Source: Diphasiastrum complanatum (taxonomy: Eukaryota > Streptophyta > Lycopodiopsida > Lycopodiales > Lycopodiaceae). From it: a stretch of DNA of 64,000 bases. The notes under the pieces are model-generated. The model did no database searches. It worked only from the letters and a program-made list of their open reading frames with translations, and was not told where the DNA came from. Shown here in pieces: positions 20,582 through 30,840 of this stretch; positions within the stretch are counted from its first letter, which is position 1, and each line of letters starts with the position of its first letter. The stretch covers positions 20,316,036-20,380,035 of the forward strand of contig CM055092.1 in assembly GCA_029204225.1 (NCBI GenBank), in the 5' to 3' direction. Both the position numbers and the translations under genes were made by a program.

Positions 20582-20601
20582 TATCTGAATTGCATCAGGG
20601 A
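20582..20601 (+). repeat. 20-bp flank copy (TATCTGAATTGCATCAGGGA)
   Basis: Directly follows the E3 LTR and is exactly reverse-complementary to 13145-13164. It is four times longer than the usual 5-bp copia target duplication. Confidence 0.9.
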
Positions 20602-21210
20602 TGCAGATTTCAGTGATAATAGGGTGCGGATCATTTGGTTTGGGCCATGGAAGATCTCACAGGTTCACTTGAAGGGATATTGGCATGCACAATCATGTGA
20701 GGAACTTGATGGTGGCTTTGGAGTTCATATCTCATTGTATTCTCAAGGAGTGGTTTGGAACCATTCACAAGAGCAGCTTGGAGCTAGCTTGGGGGAATAC
20801 AGGTGGACAGGGTAGATGCTCAGATCTTTGTGATCAGGGATGACGTTGGGATACCTGGTAGGGATAGCACTGTAGGATGACATGGGATGATCATCAGGGG
20901 ACAGCTATTTCATATTGGACTTGAGTAATTGGTATGGACAGGACTTACAAGGGCAATTCATAATGGAATCATAACGCTGCACACGCAAATGGACAACTCA
21001 TTACATTCCATCAAATGTGAAGGAACAATCAGAGTTGAATTCAAAAACTACATTGGGCCCTTGTTGGCCTATTATCCTTATTAACTACTTTGGAGGGCCT
21101 AAAGAGGGAACCGCCTTATTCTTAAGGCTAATAGCTCCTTTTGGGCCTACAAAGCTTACAATGGATATTCTGATGCATTGATAAGCACTATTGTACTAGT
21201 AGTACATGAC
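20602..21210 (+). other. Foreign sequence, right part of the interrupted locus
   Basis: An open reading from 20582 to 20815 (through IRDADFSDN and GPWKISQ) continues the minus-strand frame that ends at 13145. Beyond 20818 there are many stops and no recognisable product. Confidence 0.45.
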
Positions 21211-21905
21211 AGTAAAAGTTCTTATGAAAGATGATGAAAAATCCTTTGTGGACATCACTCTTTATAGGAGTCTTATTGGCTCACTTATATGGTTAACAGT
21301 GACTAGGCCTGATCTAAGCTTTAGTGTCCATAAGCTAAGTCCACACATGTAGGATCCAAAGTTATATCACTAGAAGTTGGCTAAAAGAATTTTGAGGTAT
21401 ATATCTTCTACCTTAGATCATGGATTCTACAAGATCTGACTTTGATTGCTTTTTCAGATTCAGACTTTGCAGGAGACAGGTTGGATAGAAAATCCACAAG
21501 TGCTTACACTATTTTTCTTGGAGGAAACATAGTTTCTTGGTTGTCAAAGAAGCAAGCAACTATTTCTTTATCATCCTGTGAAGCTGAGTACAAATCTCTT
21601 CCAATCACAACAAAGGAGGTTTTATGGATCAAAAGGCTACTTTTGGAGCTAAAGTGTTATGGAGATGAAGACTTCCAATTATCAAGAATGATAACATTTC
21701 TGCTCAGGCTCTTGCAAATAATCCAGTGTTCCATGCAAGGAGCAAACACATCGAGGTAGCTCATCATTTTTTAAGAGAAAAAGTCCTTGGGAGAGAGAAA
21801 AAGGCCTTGGAGCATGTTGGATCTTCAAATTGTGTTGTAGATCTTCTCACCAAGCCATTACTCAAGAATGTCTTTATCAAGATGAGGTCTAATCTTGACC
21901 CACTA
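21211..21905 (+). pseudogene. Copia RT tail and RNase H fragment
   Basis: Begins with a DDEKSFVDITLYRSLIGSL block, the end of RT, and continues with TRPDLSFSV, then RNase H readings SDSDFAGDRLDRKST, SSCEAEYKSL, ARSKHIEVAHH and LTKPL in shifting frames (21442-21759, then 21726-21953). A stop lies near 21351 and a frameshift near 21680. It is related to family B but clearly diverged. Upstream RT, integrase and gag are missing and no LTR follows on this strand. Confidence 0.8.
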
Positions 21906-22077
21906 GACCACAAAGGATTCTTGTGCCAGACCACAAAAGATTCTCATACGTGAATCTTTCGTATTCGTCTCCTTTGACTTTCGTTTTCGCGAATCGTTCG
22001 TCTTCGTTTCCTTTAACTTTTGTGTCAGACGAAGGGTTGAAAGCTAGCAAGGCTTTGTAGCTAGAAACATTTTGTTT
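21906..22077 (-). other. Probable LTR remnant at the 3' end of a minus-strand copia fragment
   Basis: It lies just past a polypurine-like tract (GAGAGGGAGTTGAAG on the minus strand, near 22090) that follows the RNase H end. The adjoining bases AAACATTTTGTTTCTTCA resemble the end of LTR-K at 55359. Only about 170 bp survive and the far boundary is not visible. Confidence 0.4.
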
Positions 22078-23160
22078 CTTCAACTCCCTCTCAAAGCATG
22101 ATAGCTTTACGATCCCAAGACTGCTCCTCTGTCTCTCAAAGGGTCCTTTGTCCAGGGCTTTGGTGAAGATGTCAACAACCATGTCTTTCGTTCCGATGAA
22201 GGTGGTCTGCAGCATCTTCTTTTCAATTAGATCCATGATCAAGTGATACTTGATCGCAATGTGTTTCATTCTGGAATGGAGCATGGGATCTTTTGTCAGG
22301 TGTATTGTAGAGGTGTTATCTATTTGCAAGACCAGGGGCTCGTTCCTCATTACGTCCAATTCGTCCAGGAACTGCCCAATTAGCCAGATTATCTCGTTGG
22401 CCATCTTTGCTGCTGCAACGTATTCTGCTTCACAAGATGACTGGGCTACAACGGTCTGCTTTTTGCTGACCCAGAGAACTGGTGCTCCTGATGCGATGGT
22501 GCATCCTCCTGAGACGCTTTAACAATCGTCCTTGAGAGATGCCCAACTAGCATCGCTGTAGGAGAGTATCTTGAAACCTGCACCACGACAATAATATAGC
22601 CCATAATCCCTCGTTAACTGAAGATATTGCAAAATTTGTTTCACAATCTTCCAATGTGTCGAGCCTGGATTTGTGCAGAATTGGCTCATCCTGAATACTG
22701 CATAAGCAATATCAGGACGTGTGTTGTCTGCAAGGTACATCAGTGATCCTATCAGCTTCCTATAAGGTGTGAGATGCATCTGTTCCCTCTCTTCCTCAGT
22801 CTTCGGACAGTCACCACTTGTCAGCACCGTCCCTACGAGCATTGGAGTATTTGCTCCTTTGCAGTTCAGCATCCCAAAGTCCTCTAGGATCTTCTGGGTG
22901 TATCTGGACTGGTGAAGGTATAACTTACCTCCCTCATAGTCCCTTTCAATTTGTAAGCCTAGGTAACGCCTAGCTTCTCCCAGATCCACGATCTCAAAAT
23001 GTTTCGAGATGTCTGTCTTCACTTCAGCAATTAGCTGCTCACTCTTGCAAAGTATCAAAGTGTCGTCCACGTATACAACCACAATGATGATCTGCCCATC
23101 TGTAACTCTGACATATACATTGGAATCAGCCAACAAAGGCTTGAAGGAGCTTTTGAGACT
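22078..23160 (-). pseudogene. Copia RT/RNase H fragment of a second lineage
   Basis: Minus-strand reading with the RT block VVVYVDDTLIL (near 23060), LGLQIERDYEGG, LYLHQSRYTQKIL, TRPDIAYAV, and RNase H blocks SYSDASW, QSSCEAEYVAAA and IFTKAL. An in-frame stop breaks the RNase H region at 22519-22521. This lineage (YVDDTLI, ILEDFGM) differs from the family-B/F elements around it and resembles the fragment at 63736-64000. Near 23160 it is fused to element E4, so E4's own RT is missing. Confidence 0.85.
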
Positions 23161-24220
23161 CCAATAGAGAATGATGTCCATGAAGGATCTTTCACCACCT
23201 CTTAGAGGATCCCTTACAAGATGTTCCATAAATGTATCTATATACATGTAGCACACTTCAAAACTAAACATCATGCCAAGCCATGGATTCCAAGGCATTT
23301 TGTGCACTTGAAGATACATCAATTAAAATATTAAGTGCATAAATAATGTTGCCAAAGACAACTTGTCTTGCTTGATCCATATGATTGAGCCTAGATGGCT
23401 CCATCTTGATACTCAAGATTCTTCTTGGAGTCCTCGGGTCTTGAGCTTGATCCTCCACTTGACTTGACTCCAAAACATCAATGAATTTAATAAGGTGTTG
23501 ATCCAAAGGTGCTTCTTCAAGTTTACAAATCTTCCACTCTTGAAAGATCACATTTCCACCATTGACAAATTCTTTGGTCGAAAACAAGTAGATTCTACAA
23601 TCTCTACTTGAAGAGCAAAACACTACCATTATTCCTATCATTGAAATAGGATAATCTTTGGTCCTTACATTGGAATGATCATGCACAAAGCATGTGAACA
23701 CAAAGATTTCCAAAGCAAATGATGTTTCATCTTTTATGACTCTATTAAAACTATTACAAAAATAGTTATCCAATGAAATTGCTTTATCAAAAACAAATGT
23801 AGATTTCAAAACAACCCATTTCATTGTCTTGTCATACAAAGCAATAAACACGATGAATCTTAAAGGTAAGAAACAAGTCACCTCATGTCTACTACTACTT
23901 TCCAAAAAGTATTCAAAGATAGTAGACTTTCCAATGCTCACCACCCTTGCAAGATGCACACTTGAATGGACAATTTGCATGCAATTTGATGACTCGGCCA
24001 TTGTCATTGAGGACTCCCTTGGAACTCTCATGCTTTGAGACTGATCCTCAAGATCTTCCTCCTTTTGATGCTCCTCCTCAATGCAAGCAAGATCACACTT
24101 TGCCAAGATCTCCTCTTGAGTGATCTCCTCCTTTGCCAAGCTCATTCTTTCAAAAGCAACACTAGCTTCCAACTTAAACAATCTTCCATGTTTAAATCCC
24201 TTTGCAATGCAAACATCATT
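23161..24220 (-). pseudogene. E4 gag-pre-integrase to linker region, integrase core missing
   Basis: A 305-codon frame (24181-23264) opens with the gag-pre-integrase tail (FKLEASVAFERMS). It lacks the HHCC and the DDE catalytic blocks, and resumes at the integrase C-terminal region (FVHDHSNVRTKD, IYLFSTKEFVNGGNVIF) and the RT linker (TPRRILS, MEPSRLN), ending QNALESMAWHDV. A block like ERSFMDIILYWSL near 23180 then shows that most of RT has been deleted. The long open frame in a protein that has lost its catalytic core is unusual; it may have arisen by a few in-phase deletions. Confidence 0.65.
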
Positions 24221-24502
24221 CTAAAAGATGAAACAAACACCATGCTTAAAGTGGACATCCAAACCACTTTCTAAGAGTAAACCAACACTAAGCATGTTCT
24301 TGGTGACTGATGGTACATAAAGGACATTTTCTAGATCCATGCATTTTGAGGATTCTAGACACAAAGAGATGGTACCAACACCATCTATCCTACACTCTTC
24401 ATCATTTGCAGTAAAGACAAACTTTTTAGCAGCATTGAAAGAGTGTAAGTTTGAGAAAAAGTCCTTTTCACAAGACATGTGGGAGCTATCCTCACTGTCG
24501 AT
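24221..24502 (-). pseudogene. E4 protease region
   Basis: Minus-strand reading with IDSEDSSHM in place of the usual IDSGASSHM: the protease Asp-Ser is kept but Gly-Ala is changed to Glu-Asp, and the preceding Trp codon is TGA. CRIDGVGTISLCLESS, ENVLYVPSVTKNMLSVG and DVHFKHGVCFIF follow, then a stop at 24221-24223. Loss of the active-site Gly implies an inactive enzyme. Confidence 0.8.
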
Positions 24503-25420
24503 TCACCAATTGTCTCTTGAATTGCTATTGCTTGTTGGTGAGGATGTAGATGCCATCAAGAATACATCTACTTCATCCTCCTCCTCCTCCTTTGCAAGGT
24601 TTCCTTTTTTGTCCTCCTCCACTTGTGCTCTTAGCCTCTTGTAGCATTCAGATGCATAATGCCCCTTCCTTCTACAAAAGAAGCATTTTTGCTTTGACTT
24701 GTCCTTTGAGCATGATGCATAATCCTCTTCTTTGGCCTCCTTTGGATGCTTCTTCTTTCCATTGGTCTTCTTTTTGCCCTTGACTGAGAAATTGGCTTTC
24801 TTATCACCATCCTGCAAAGACACGGAACTCATCCTAGATTTTGCATGGAGCATCCTACACTCTTCAGCCACTAATACACTGTGAAGTTTTTCTATAGTTG
24901 GCAAAGTGTCTTGGATGGCAAAACTTTGGACCAAATTTGCAAAGTCATCTCCTAGACCATTAAGGACAATTTGTACAAGCTCTCCATCATGAATCTTCTC
25001 TCCAATGGAAGCCAACTCCCTATTTAGAGACTTGATTCTGAGTACATAATCCTGTGCACTCTCCTCACTTCTCCTCATGCTTTGCAAAATTTGATTTCTA
25101 AGCATAAGAACTCTAGAAGTGTTGCTAGACTCATAGATTGATTTTAAAGACTCCCAAGCCTCTTTAGCATTAGTACAGGCTGATACTTCTCTCAACAAAT
25201 CATTGCTCACATTCATCTTCACACAATGAAGTGCAAGCCTAGATCTCTTCTTGTATCTAGCTAACTCCTGTGCACCTAGAGGTTCATCTTCATCTTCAAT
25301 CAAGAACTCATAAAGGTCTTGGAGCACTAAGAGTGACTCCATTCTAACCTTCCAAATAGCATAATTTGTAGAATTCAACTTCTCACTAGCTTCTAGAAGG
25401 TATGCTCTAGCAGATCCCAT
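24503..25420 (-). pseudogene. E4 gag, nearly complete
   Basis: About 305 codons from the ATG at 25420, chosen because MGSARAYLLEASE aligns with the starts of E2 (MASINAYLLDTNE) and E8; an ATG eight codons upstream (25444) is also open. It has the copia gag core (YAIWKVRMESLL, DLLREVSACTNAKEAWESLK, DYVLRIKSLNREL) and the zinc knuckle CFFCRRKGHYASEC. The frame ends at the TGA that replaces the second Trp before protease. Gag itself is intact and could in principle be made. Confidence 0.85.
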
Positions 25421-25446
25421 CTTACTAGTGACTTCTACAAACAAGA

Positions 25447-25795
25447 AATAGATTTGATTGACTTGAAACTCACAAAGGTCTCACACTTGCAGTGTTTCAC
25501 TCAAATTTGATTTCTAATCCAACAAATGGACTTATCATCACAGTTCTATCACTCCCTCACAAAGCTGGAATGAAGATAAGATGAAGTGAAAACTACTTTC
25601 AAACAAATCTTGCCAAGAAATGGATTTGATTGTCTCTAGAAACTCACTAAGGTCTCTCTCTTGTAGTTTTTCACTCAAATTAGATTTCTAATCCAACAAA
25701 TGGACTTATAATCTCAGTTCTAGCACTCCCTCACAAGGTTGGAATGAAGATAAGATGATGTGAAATCTACTTACAATCAAATCTTGCCAAATTTG
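25447..25795 (-). repeat. Tandem duplication in the E4 leader, period about 174 bp
   Basis: GATTTCTAATCCAACAAATG starts at 25509 and again at 25683, with about 170 bp of similar sequence around each. It lies between the gag start and the PBS, so the untranslated leader was lengthened by one unit. Confidence 0.75.
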
Positions 25796-26213
25796 GCTAT
25801 TTTTGGACAAAAAAATGACTTAATCTCTTTCTTCCTTCTTGGTGTACTTTCAAGACCTGTTTTTAACCTTAATAGGACTTGAACTCAGCCTAGATTAATT
25901 AGATTCCATGAAACAAATTCAAATCTAATCAATGGCAAATGATCTTGGTAGATTATCCTAGGATCTCCATCAAAAATTACACCAATAGCTCACAAATTGA
26001 ATTTTTTTGGATCAAATGAATACCATGCATTAAATGCAGGTTCAGAGGTTCCCACACATGTGGACAGTACGGATTTGGACCCCTACCAAGTTTGGGATCA
26101 AATCTCCTCACCAAAATCAAGATTCTAGCTTGCCCTCTCAATACTAGCTTTTAGCACCAAAACTTGCTAAAAATGGATTTGCATTAGATCAATGGCTTAT
26201 GCTCTTGTACTTG

Positions 26214-26225
26214 GCTCTGATACCA
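26214..26225 (-). other. Primer-binding site of E4
   Basis: TGGTATCAGAGC on the minus strand, abutting the LTR at 26226. Confidence 0.85.
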
Positions 26226-26922
26226 TGTGAAAGTACTGTACTTTAGGACCATAAATGGATCTACAAAAGATCCACAAGAGTGATTGGATGCTTGCTTAAC
26301 AATCTATCAAAAAACTAGACACAAAAAAGTTGATCTAGATTGGCAGTTTGATAAACAACAAGCATTAGCAATAAAAGCATTGATCAACATTGAAATCCGA
26401 GACCACACGTGTGTAATACAGGCTGTAGTACGGCCTTCAACCTGAGAAACAAGTAGAAATTGATTTGGTTTCATTTGGATCACAAAAACTCAATGTACAT
26501 AGTGAACTAGCTTGAGATTGCCAATGAGCTCCAAAAATTTTCTATCTTCTCACTATGGAGAGAGGGAATACATAGCAAATTCGACTTCCTTCTTGAAGTT
26601 AGTGGATTTCCAGCATGTAATAAGGAAGTTAACTCACTCCTTGACCTAAAATGAAACCCTAGTCTATTTCCTAGAGTTATGCTTGGTAGGTAGCTAGTTG
26701 GTCAAATTTTCACCTTAAACTTAGGTGTAGGTCCTATAAAGTAGGGATGACCACCAAATAGACATGACCAACTCTATTGACTTGACCTAACCTACATTAG
26801 GATGGGTTTATCATGTGGCATCATGGCCTCACATGTGTGGGACCCACTTGTGTACACAATTTACACTATTCTACATGGTTTTTGATCAAGCTAGATTTGC
26901 CAATTTTTGGCAATTCTTCACA
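26226..26922 (-). repeat. LTR, family D (5' LTR of E4)
   Basis: A 697-bp segment, plus strand TGTGAAAGTACTG...GCAATTCTTCACA, next to the PBS of E4. CACACGTGTG is at 26404-26413. It is similar, in inverted orientation, to 27105-27783. E4's 3' LTR was not found. Confidence 0.85.
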
Positions 26923-27104
26923 TCTTGGAGGAGATCAAGATCAAAGAAGCTCTATCTTGGATATGGCGATAGATCATGTCATCATCTTTAGGAGCTCATT
27001 ATTCATCTTCTAAACCTGAATATGATTCATTTATGATGTTAAGATCAGGTCTTAGAATTGTATATAGATACATTATTGTTTCCAAGGCTAGATTTGAGGA
27101 GGAG
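26923..27104 (+). mobile_element. Last codons of a second family-D element (E5)
   Basis: A plus-strand reading with MLRSGLRI and VSKARFEEE resembles the last residues of copia RNase H, and GAGGAGGAG just before 27105 is a polypurine tract. Only about 180 bp of E5 remain between its 3' LTR and the E4 LTR. Confidence 0.6.
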
Positions 27105-27783
27105 TGTGAAAAATAGCCTACTTTGGCAAATCTAGCCATGTAGAACTTTGTAAATATTGTGTATAATTGGGTTCCACACATGGAAGGCCAAGATGCCACG
27201 TGGAAACCCACTCCTAATGTATGTTAGGGCAAGTCAAGAGAGTTGGTCATGTCTATTTGGTGGTCATCCCTACTTTATAGGACCTACACCTAAGTTTAAG
27301 GTGAAAATTTGACCAACTAGCTACCTACCAAGCATAACTCTAGGATCTAGGCTAGGTTTCATTTTAGGGCAATGAGTTAACTTCCTTATTACATGCTGAA
27401 AATCCACCTAACTTCAAGAAGGAATTCGAATTTGCTATGTATTCCAAGCTCATAGTGAGAAGATAGAAACTTTTTGGAGCTCATTGGCAATCTCAAGCTA
27501 CTTCACTATGTACATTGAGTTTTTGTGATCCAAATGCAAACAAATCAATTTCTACTTGTTTCTCAGCTTGAAGTCCGTACTACAGCCTGTAGTACACACG
27601 TGTGGGCTTAGATTTCAATGTTGATCAATGGTTTTGATTGTTAATGCTTGTTGTTTATCAAATTGCCAATCTAGATCAACTTTTTTGTGTCTAGTTTTTT
27701 GATAGATTGTTAAGCAGGCATCCAATCACTCTTGTGGATATTTTGTAGATCCATTTATGTTCCACAAGTACAATACTTTCACA
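27105..27783 (+). repeat. LTR, family D (3' LTR of E5)
   Basis: A 679-bp segment, TGTGAAAAATAGCC...AATACTTTCACA, following a polypurine tract. CACACGTGTG is at 27595-27604. It forms a large imperfect inverted repeat with 26226-26922 across a 182-bp spacer. Confidence 0.85.
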
Positions 27784-28523
27784 AACTCATAGTCAATCAA
27801 GTTAAAAACAATCAAGAGATTGTCCAGCATTACCACCCAGGCTTGGTAACTACTTCACCATTCCCATTTTGACAACCATTGTTTGTGTGTCTCAACTTTT
27901 CTATAAATAATGTTAAATACTACTCCAAAATATAGATATAGCTTATTATAATTTTCAAAATAATTTCCATAAAACTACATATGGGTTTAATAATATATCT
28001 TCATTCATTAGATAAGATTCTACATGCTCCAATTGTTTGAACAGTGCTTTTGAATATGGTAGTACAAAATAGACCAACTACGTTGAGCCTAGGAAAATGG
28101 AAACAAAAAGTAAACTAACTAATCATAAACATATCAAGTCCAAAAAAATGGTATTTTTTTCTTTAAGGACCTTTTCACAACATCCTCGCTCTCCATTGCT
28201 TTTGCTAGTGACTGTACATAAGATGGCTAATGACTGGAATGCAAGCATGGATAACCGAAACACATTTAATCGAATTAAAAATTATCTAACTTGTACATAT
28301 CATTTCTAGAAGTCATTAAAATCCCACTCATCAAGATCCTCAGCTTTTTAAAAGTTGTTATTTCTGCAAAATATGACACTTTTTAATTTTATGGCTTAAT
28401 GTGTAGATAAGTGGGCAGTTAAAGTAGTTAGATGGATATAATAGTATAACACCGTCATCATCCTAATCAATGTCAACTAGCAATGGATATAAGTCAACTG
28501 GCATTGAACTAGCAATGATTCTG
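27784..28523. other. AT-rich stretch, nothing recognised
   Basis: No frame with recognisable content, no LTR boundary and no RNA gene seen between the E5 LTR and the CACTA-like terminus. Confidence 0.5.
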
Positions 28524-28542
28524 CACTACAAACTTTTTGAAT
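28524..28542 (+). repeat. Candidate CACTA terminal inverted repeat (left)
   Basis: CACTACAAACTTTTTGAAT matches the CACTACAA start common to plant CACTA elements, and clustered subterminal repeats begin about 110 bp inside. Its reverse complement was not found near 32700 or 42250. Confidence 0.5.
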
Positions 28543-28636
28543 TAGTGAAAAAGTGGACAAAATTTGTTCTCATATTCTAAAAAAAACAAAGTAGATCCAT
28601 TCAAGGCCAGATTCACAACTACAAATATAGGCCCAT

Positions 28637-28765
28637 TGCCACGCCCATTGCCACGCACATAAGATGGGGACCAGATTTGACCCGACGGCCCTCGCGTGGC
28701 AATGTCTGTGGCAATTGCGTGGCAAACTACGTGGCAATGAATGTGTGGCACTGCCACGCCGCCTA
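28637..28765. repeat. Subterminal GTGGCA/TGCCAC repeats (left cluster)
   Basis: TGCCACGC or GTGGCA occurs at least eight times on alternating strands, including GTGGCACTGCCACGCC near 28748. The same palindromic unit recurs at 32660-32720 and 41760-42240. In CACTA elements such repeats are bound by tnpA. Confidence 0.7.
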
Positions 28766-29139
28766 AGTTTTCCATCATCGGCTCTTCCTCCGAACCGATT
28801 TGGGGGGAGGGGGCTCGGTGTTGACAGATCCCCTGCTCTAGAGGACTTGTTGTTTAGTTTCTCTGGTTCTTTCTTGCCACTTCTTCAGAACCGTTTTTGC
28901 CTATTACTAGGCTTAAAGGCATTCATTAGATGTCTTCTTGATTTAACAATGCCAACCCAGGCAGAAGGGACAAAGTGTCGTTGTAGTATGTTTCTTTGTC
29001 CTGCCCATCAAAGGACTACTCAGGGATGTCACTCTTGAACGCACTTACATTCTACATAGGATGCAAGCCAAGAACGCTCATTCACCGATCAGCATGTGAA
29101 CCAATGAATGTTCAGTAGTTTCTACAACTACTTACTCTA
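28766..29139. other. Short GC-richer stretch, nothing recognised
   Basis: Inside the CACTA left end. A 124-codon plus frame (28664-29038) overlaps the subterminal repeats and has no recognisable content. Confidence 0.4.
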
Positions 29140-29975
29140 AAAATGAATTGGAATCAGATCCTACACTACACTGAACTGAGCTACATTTGCATAATTAATA
29201 AACAAGAAACAAGAACTAAACTATAGCATGTTAGAAGTCCAAGAATCAAGAAACCAACCAGTCTATTGATTCTTGGACATCCCAAGAACATCAAGAACTG
29301 GATTGTATAGAGATATGCAAGAATCACACCACAGATCCAGCCTATTTAGTTTACCTGAATGCTGGTTCCTACATTAATCCACAAGAAAGCAAGAAAGCTA
29401 ATCCACTCTACAAAAAATAGGAAATCTAATCCACTCTACATTCCACAACCACACAAAAAAGGAGGGAAGGGCAAGATCATAAATGCATCACTCAAGAAAC
29501 AAGCATGATCAAGGAGCTCAAGGGTTGCACCAAACTCGTGAAGGCTCTTCTCATTTTAACTGGAGTTGATACAATTCACAAAAAGATCCTCTACACAAAG
29601 AGAGAGTCTCTTAAATAAGCAAGAGAGCTTCTTAGGTGGCATCCTAGTGGAATTTCCACATTTCACAAATTACAAGCCCACTAGAGGTCACCATCAAAAA
29701 GTGGCTCACTCTACTTTCTTTCAGAGGGGTCTACTTGCATTTATTACATTTGCCTAGAAATACTAGTTCCTACATGATCATTCCATCTTCCGGAATTCAC
29801 CATGAGGCTTACACAGTTCTTACTTGTCATTACTAACTAGTATTCCTCGGCTCTCATGCTCGGCTCTCAGTCTTCATTAGTCTCGTCTTCTCAGAGACCT
29901 CCTCGGTCTAAGGTGAGAGGTGCTCTTGAGTTGCTCTGTCCGAGTATCTTGAGGATTCATCAGAATTAGCCAACA
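29140..29975 (-). repeat. LTR, family G (minus orientation)
   Basis: In inverted orientation this matches 55472-56240 along most of its length, including the blocks around CCGAGGAGGTCT, AAGAGAGCTCCTTAGG and ATTCTTGGACATCCC. The element-5' end is clear at 29975 (TGTTGGCTAATTC on the minus strand). The other end is approximate, since similarity fades near 29140. No PBS or coding region adjoins, so it may be a solo LTR. Confidence 0.65.
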
Positions 29976-30189
29976 TCACCCCTAATGTGTTGCAGGACCC
30001 ACTACAACTCATATTGGACGATGTCGCTCCGCTTTGCATTGGCATCTTCGATGGTCACTCGGAAAAGTGTAGATCCTCGTTCTCTTACATAAAACCAAGT
30101 GCTTATTGTCGCCAGTCTTTATCACAAAAACTATTTTTCATGAATTGCCGTAGTTTAACCAGAATGTCTTATTGCTGCAATTGGTTGAC

Positions 30190-30460
30190 ATTCTCAAAAT
30201 TGGAGAGCTCTCAGCAACTTCACAACTTGTATGCTCGAGTGCTTTCCATTTGTCTCTTTGTTTGTCACTTGTATCTGTCGTTGATGGTTTCATCTTTGGT
30301 TTTTTGGCAGATTCTATTATCTGGGAGGTCTGTATCCTCCATTTGCCTCTGGGTGTTTCCGTAGTTATTCTCTTAGTTGAAGTTCCAATCTCAAGGAAAA
30401 CCTTTATCAGTCTCAAGAGAATGGACTCATCATCAAGAAATTGGTGGTAGGAATTGATTT
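30190..30460. repeat. Repeat R, copy 1
   Basis: Clearly similar, in the same orientation, to 58660-58960 (shared blocks around GGTCTGTATCCTCCATTT and AAATTGGTGGTAGGAA). On the minus strand both copies read MEDTDLP followed by a related CQxTKDE segment, suggesting a once-coding sequence. I do not recognise the protein. Confidence 0.6.
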
Positions 30461-30840
30461 GTAATCTAACAATGATTTGGTTTTCGTTGTTTGCTTTTAT
30501 AGAGAAAAAAAGAGATGCATCTTAGAAGGAATTAAAGATCATCCAAACAATAGATGAGGTATGTTTTTATCATCTTAAATTGATGTTTTGTTTGTTTTTT
30601 ATTGTTTGTATATATTTACAACAAATTTATACAAGATGAAATAGAAAAACATAAACAATAAACAATCATTCCATACATAATGAGATAGAGATGATCAAAT
30701 ACAAAAGTTTATATTCGTAATTCAAAAAAGTGTACATATTCGCATCTAATTCATGAAAAGAGCATTGATACTAATACTCTTTTTTTTTACTTTTGCAAAT
30801 ACTAAAAATACATCAAATCTAAGAAGTAATAGTAGCCTTC

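Noticed and set aside
28542-28778. 78-codon minus-strand frame
   Set aside because: Overlaps the TGCCAC subterminal repeats and has no recognisable content.
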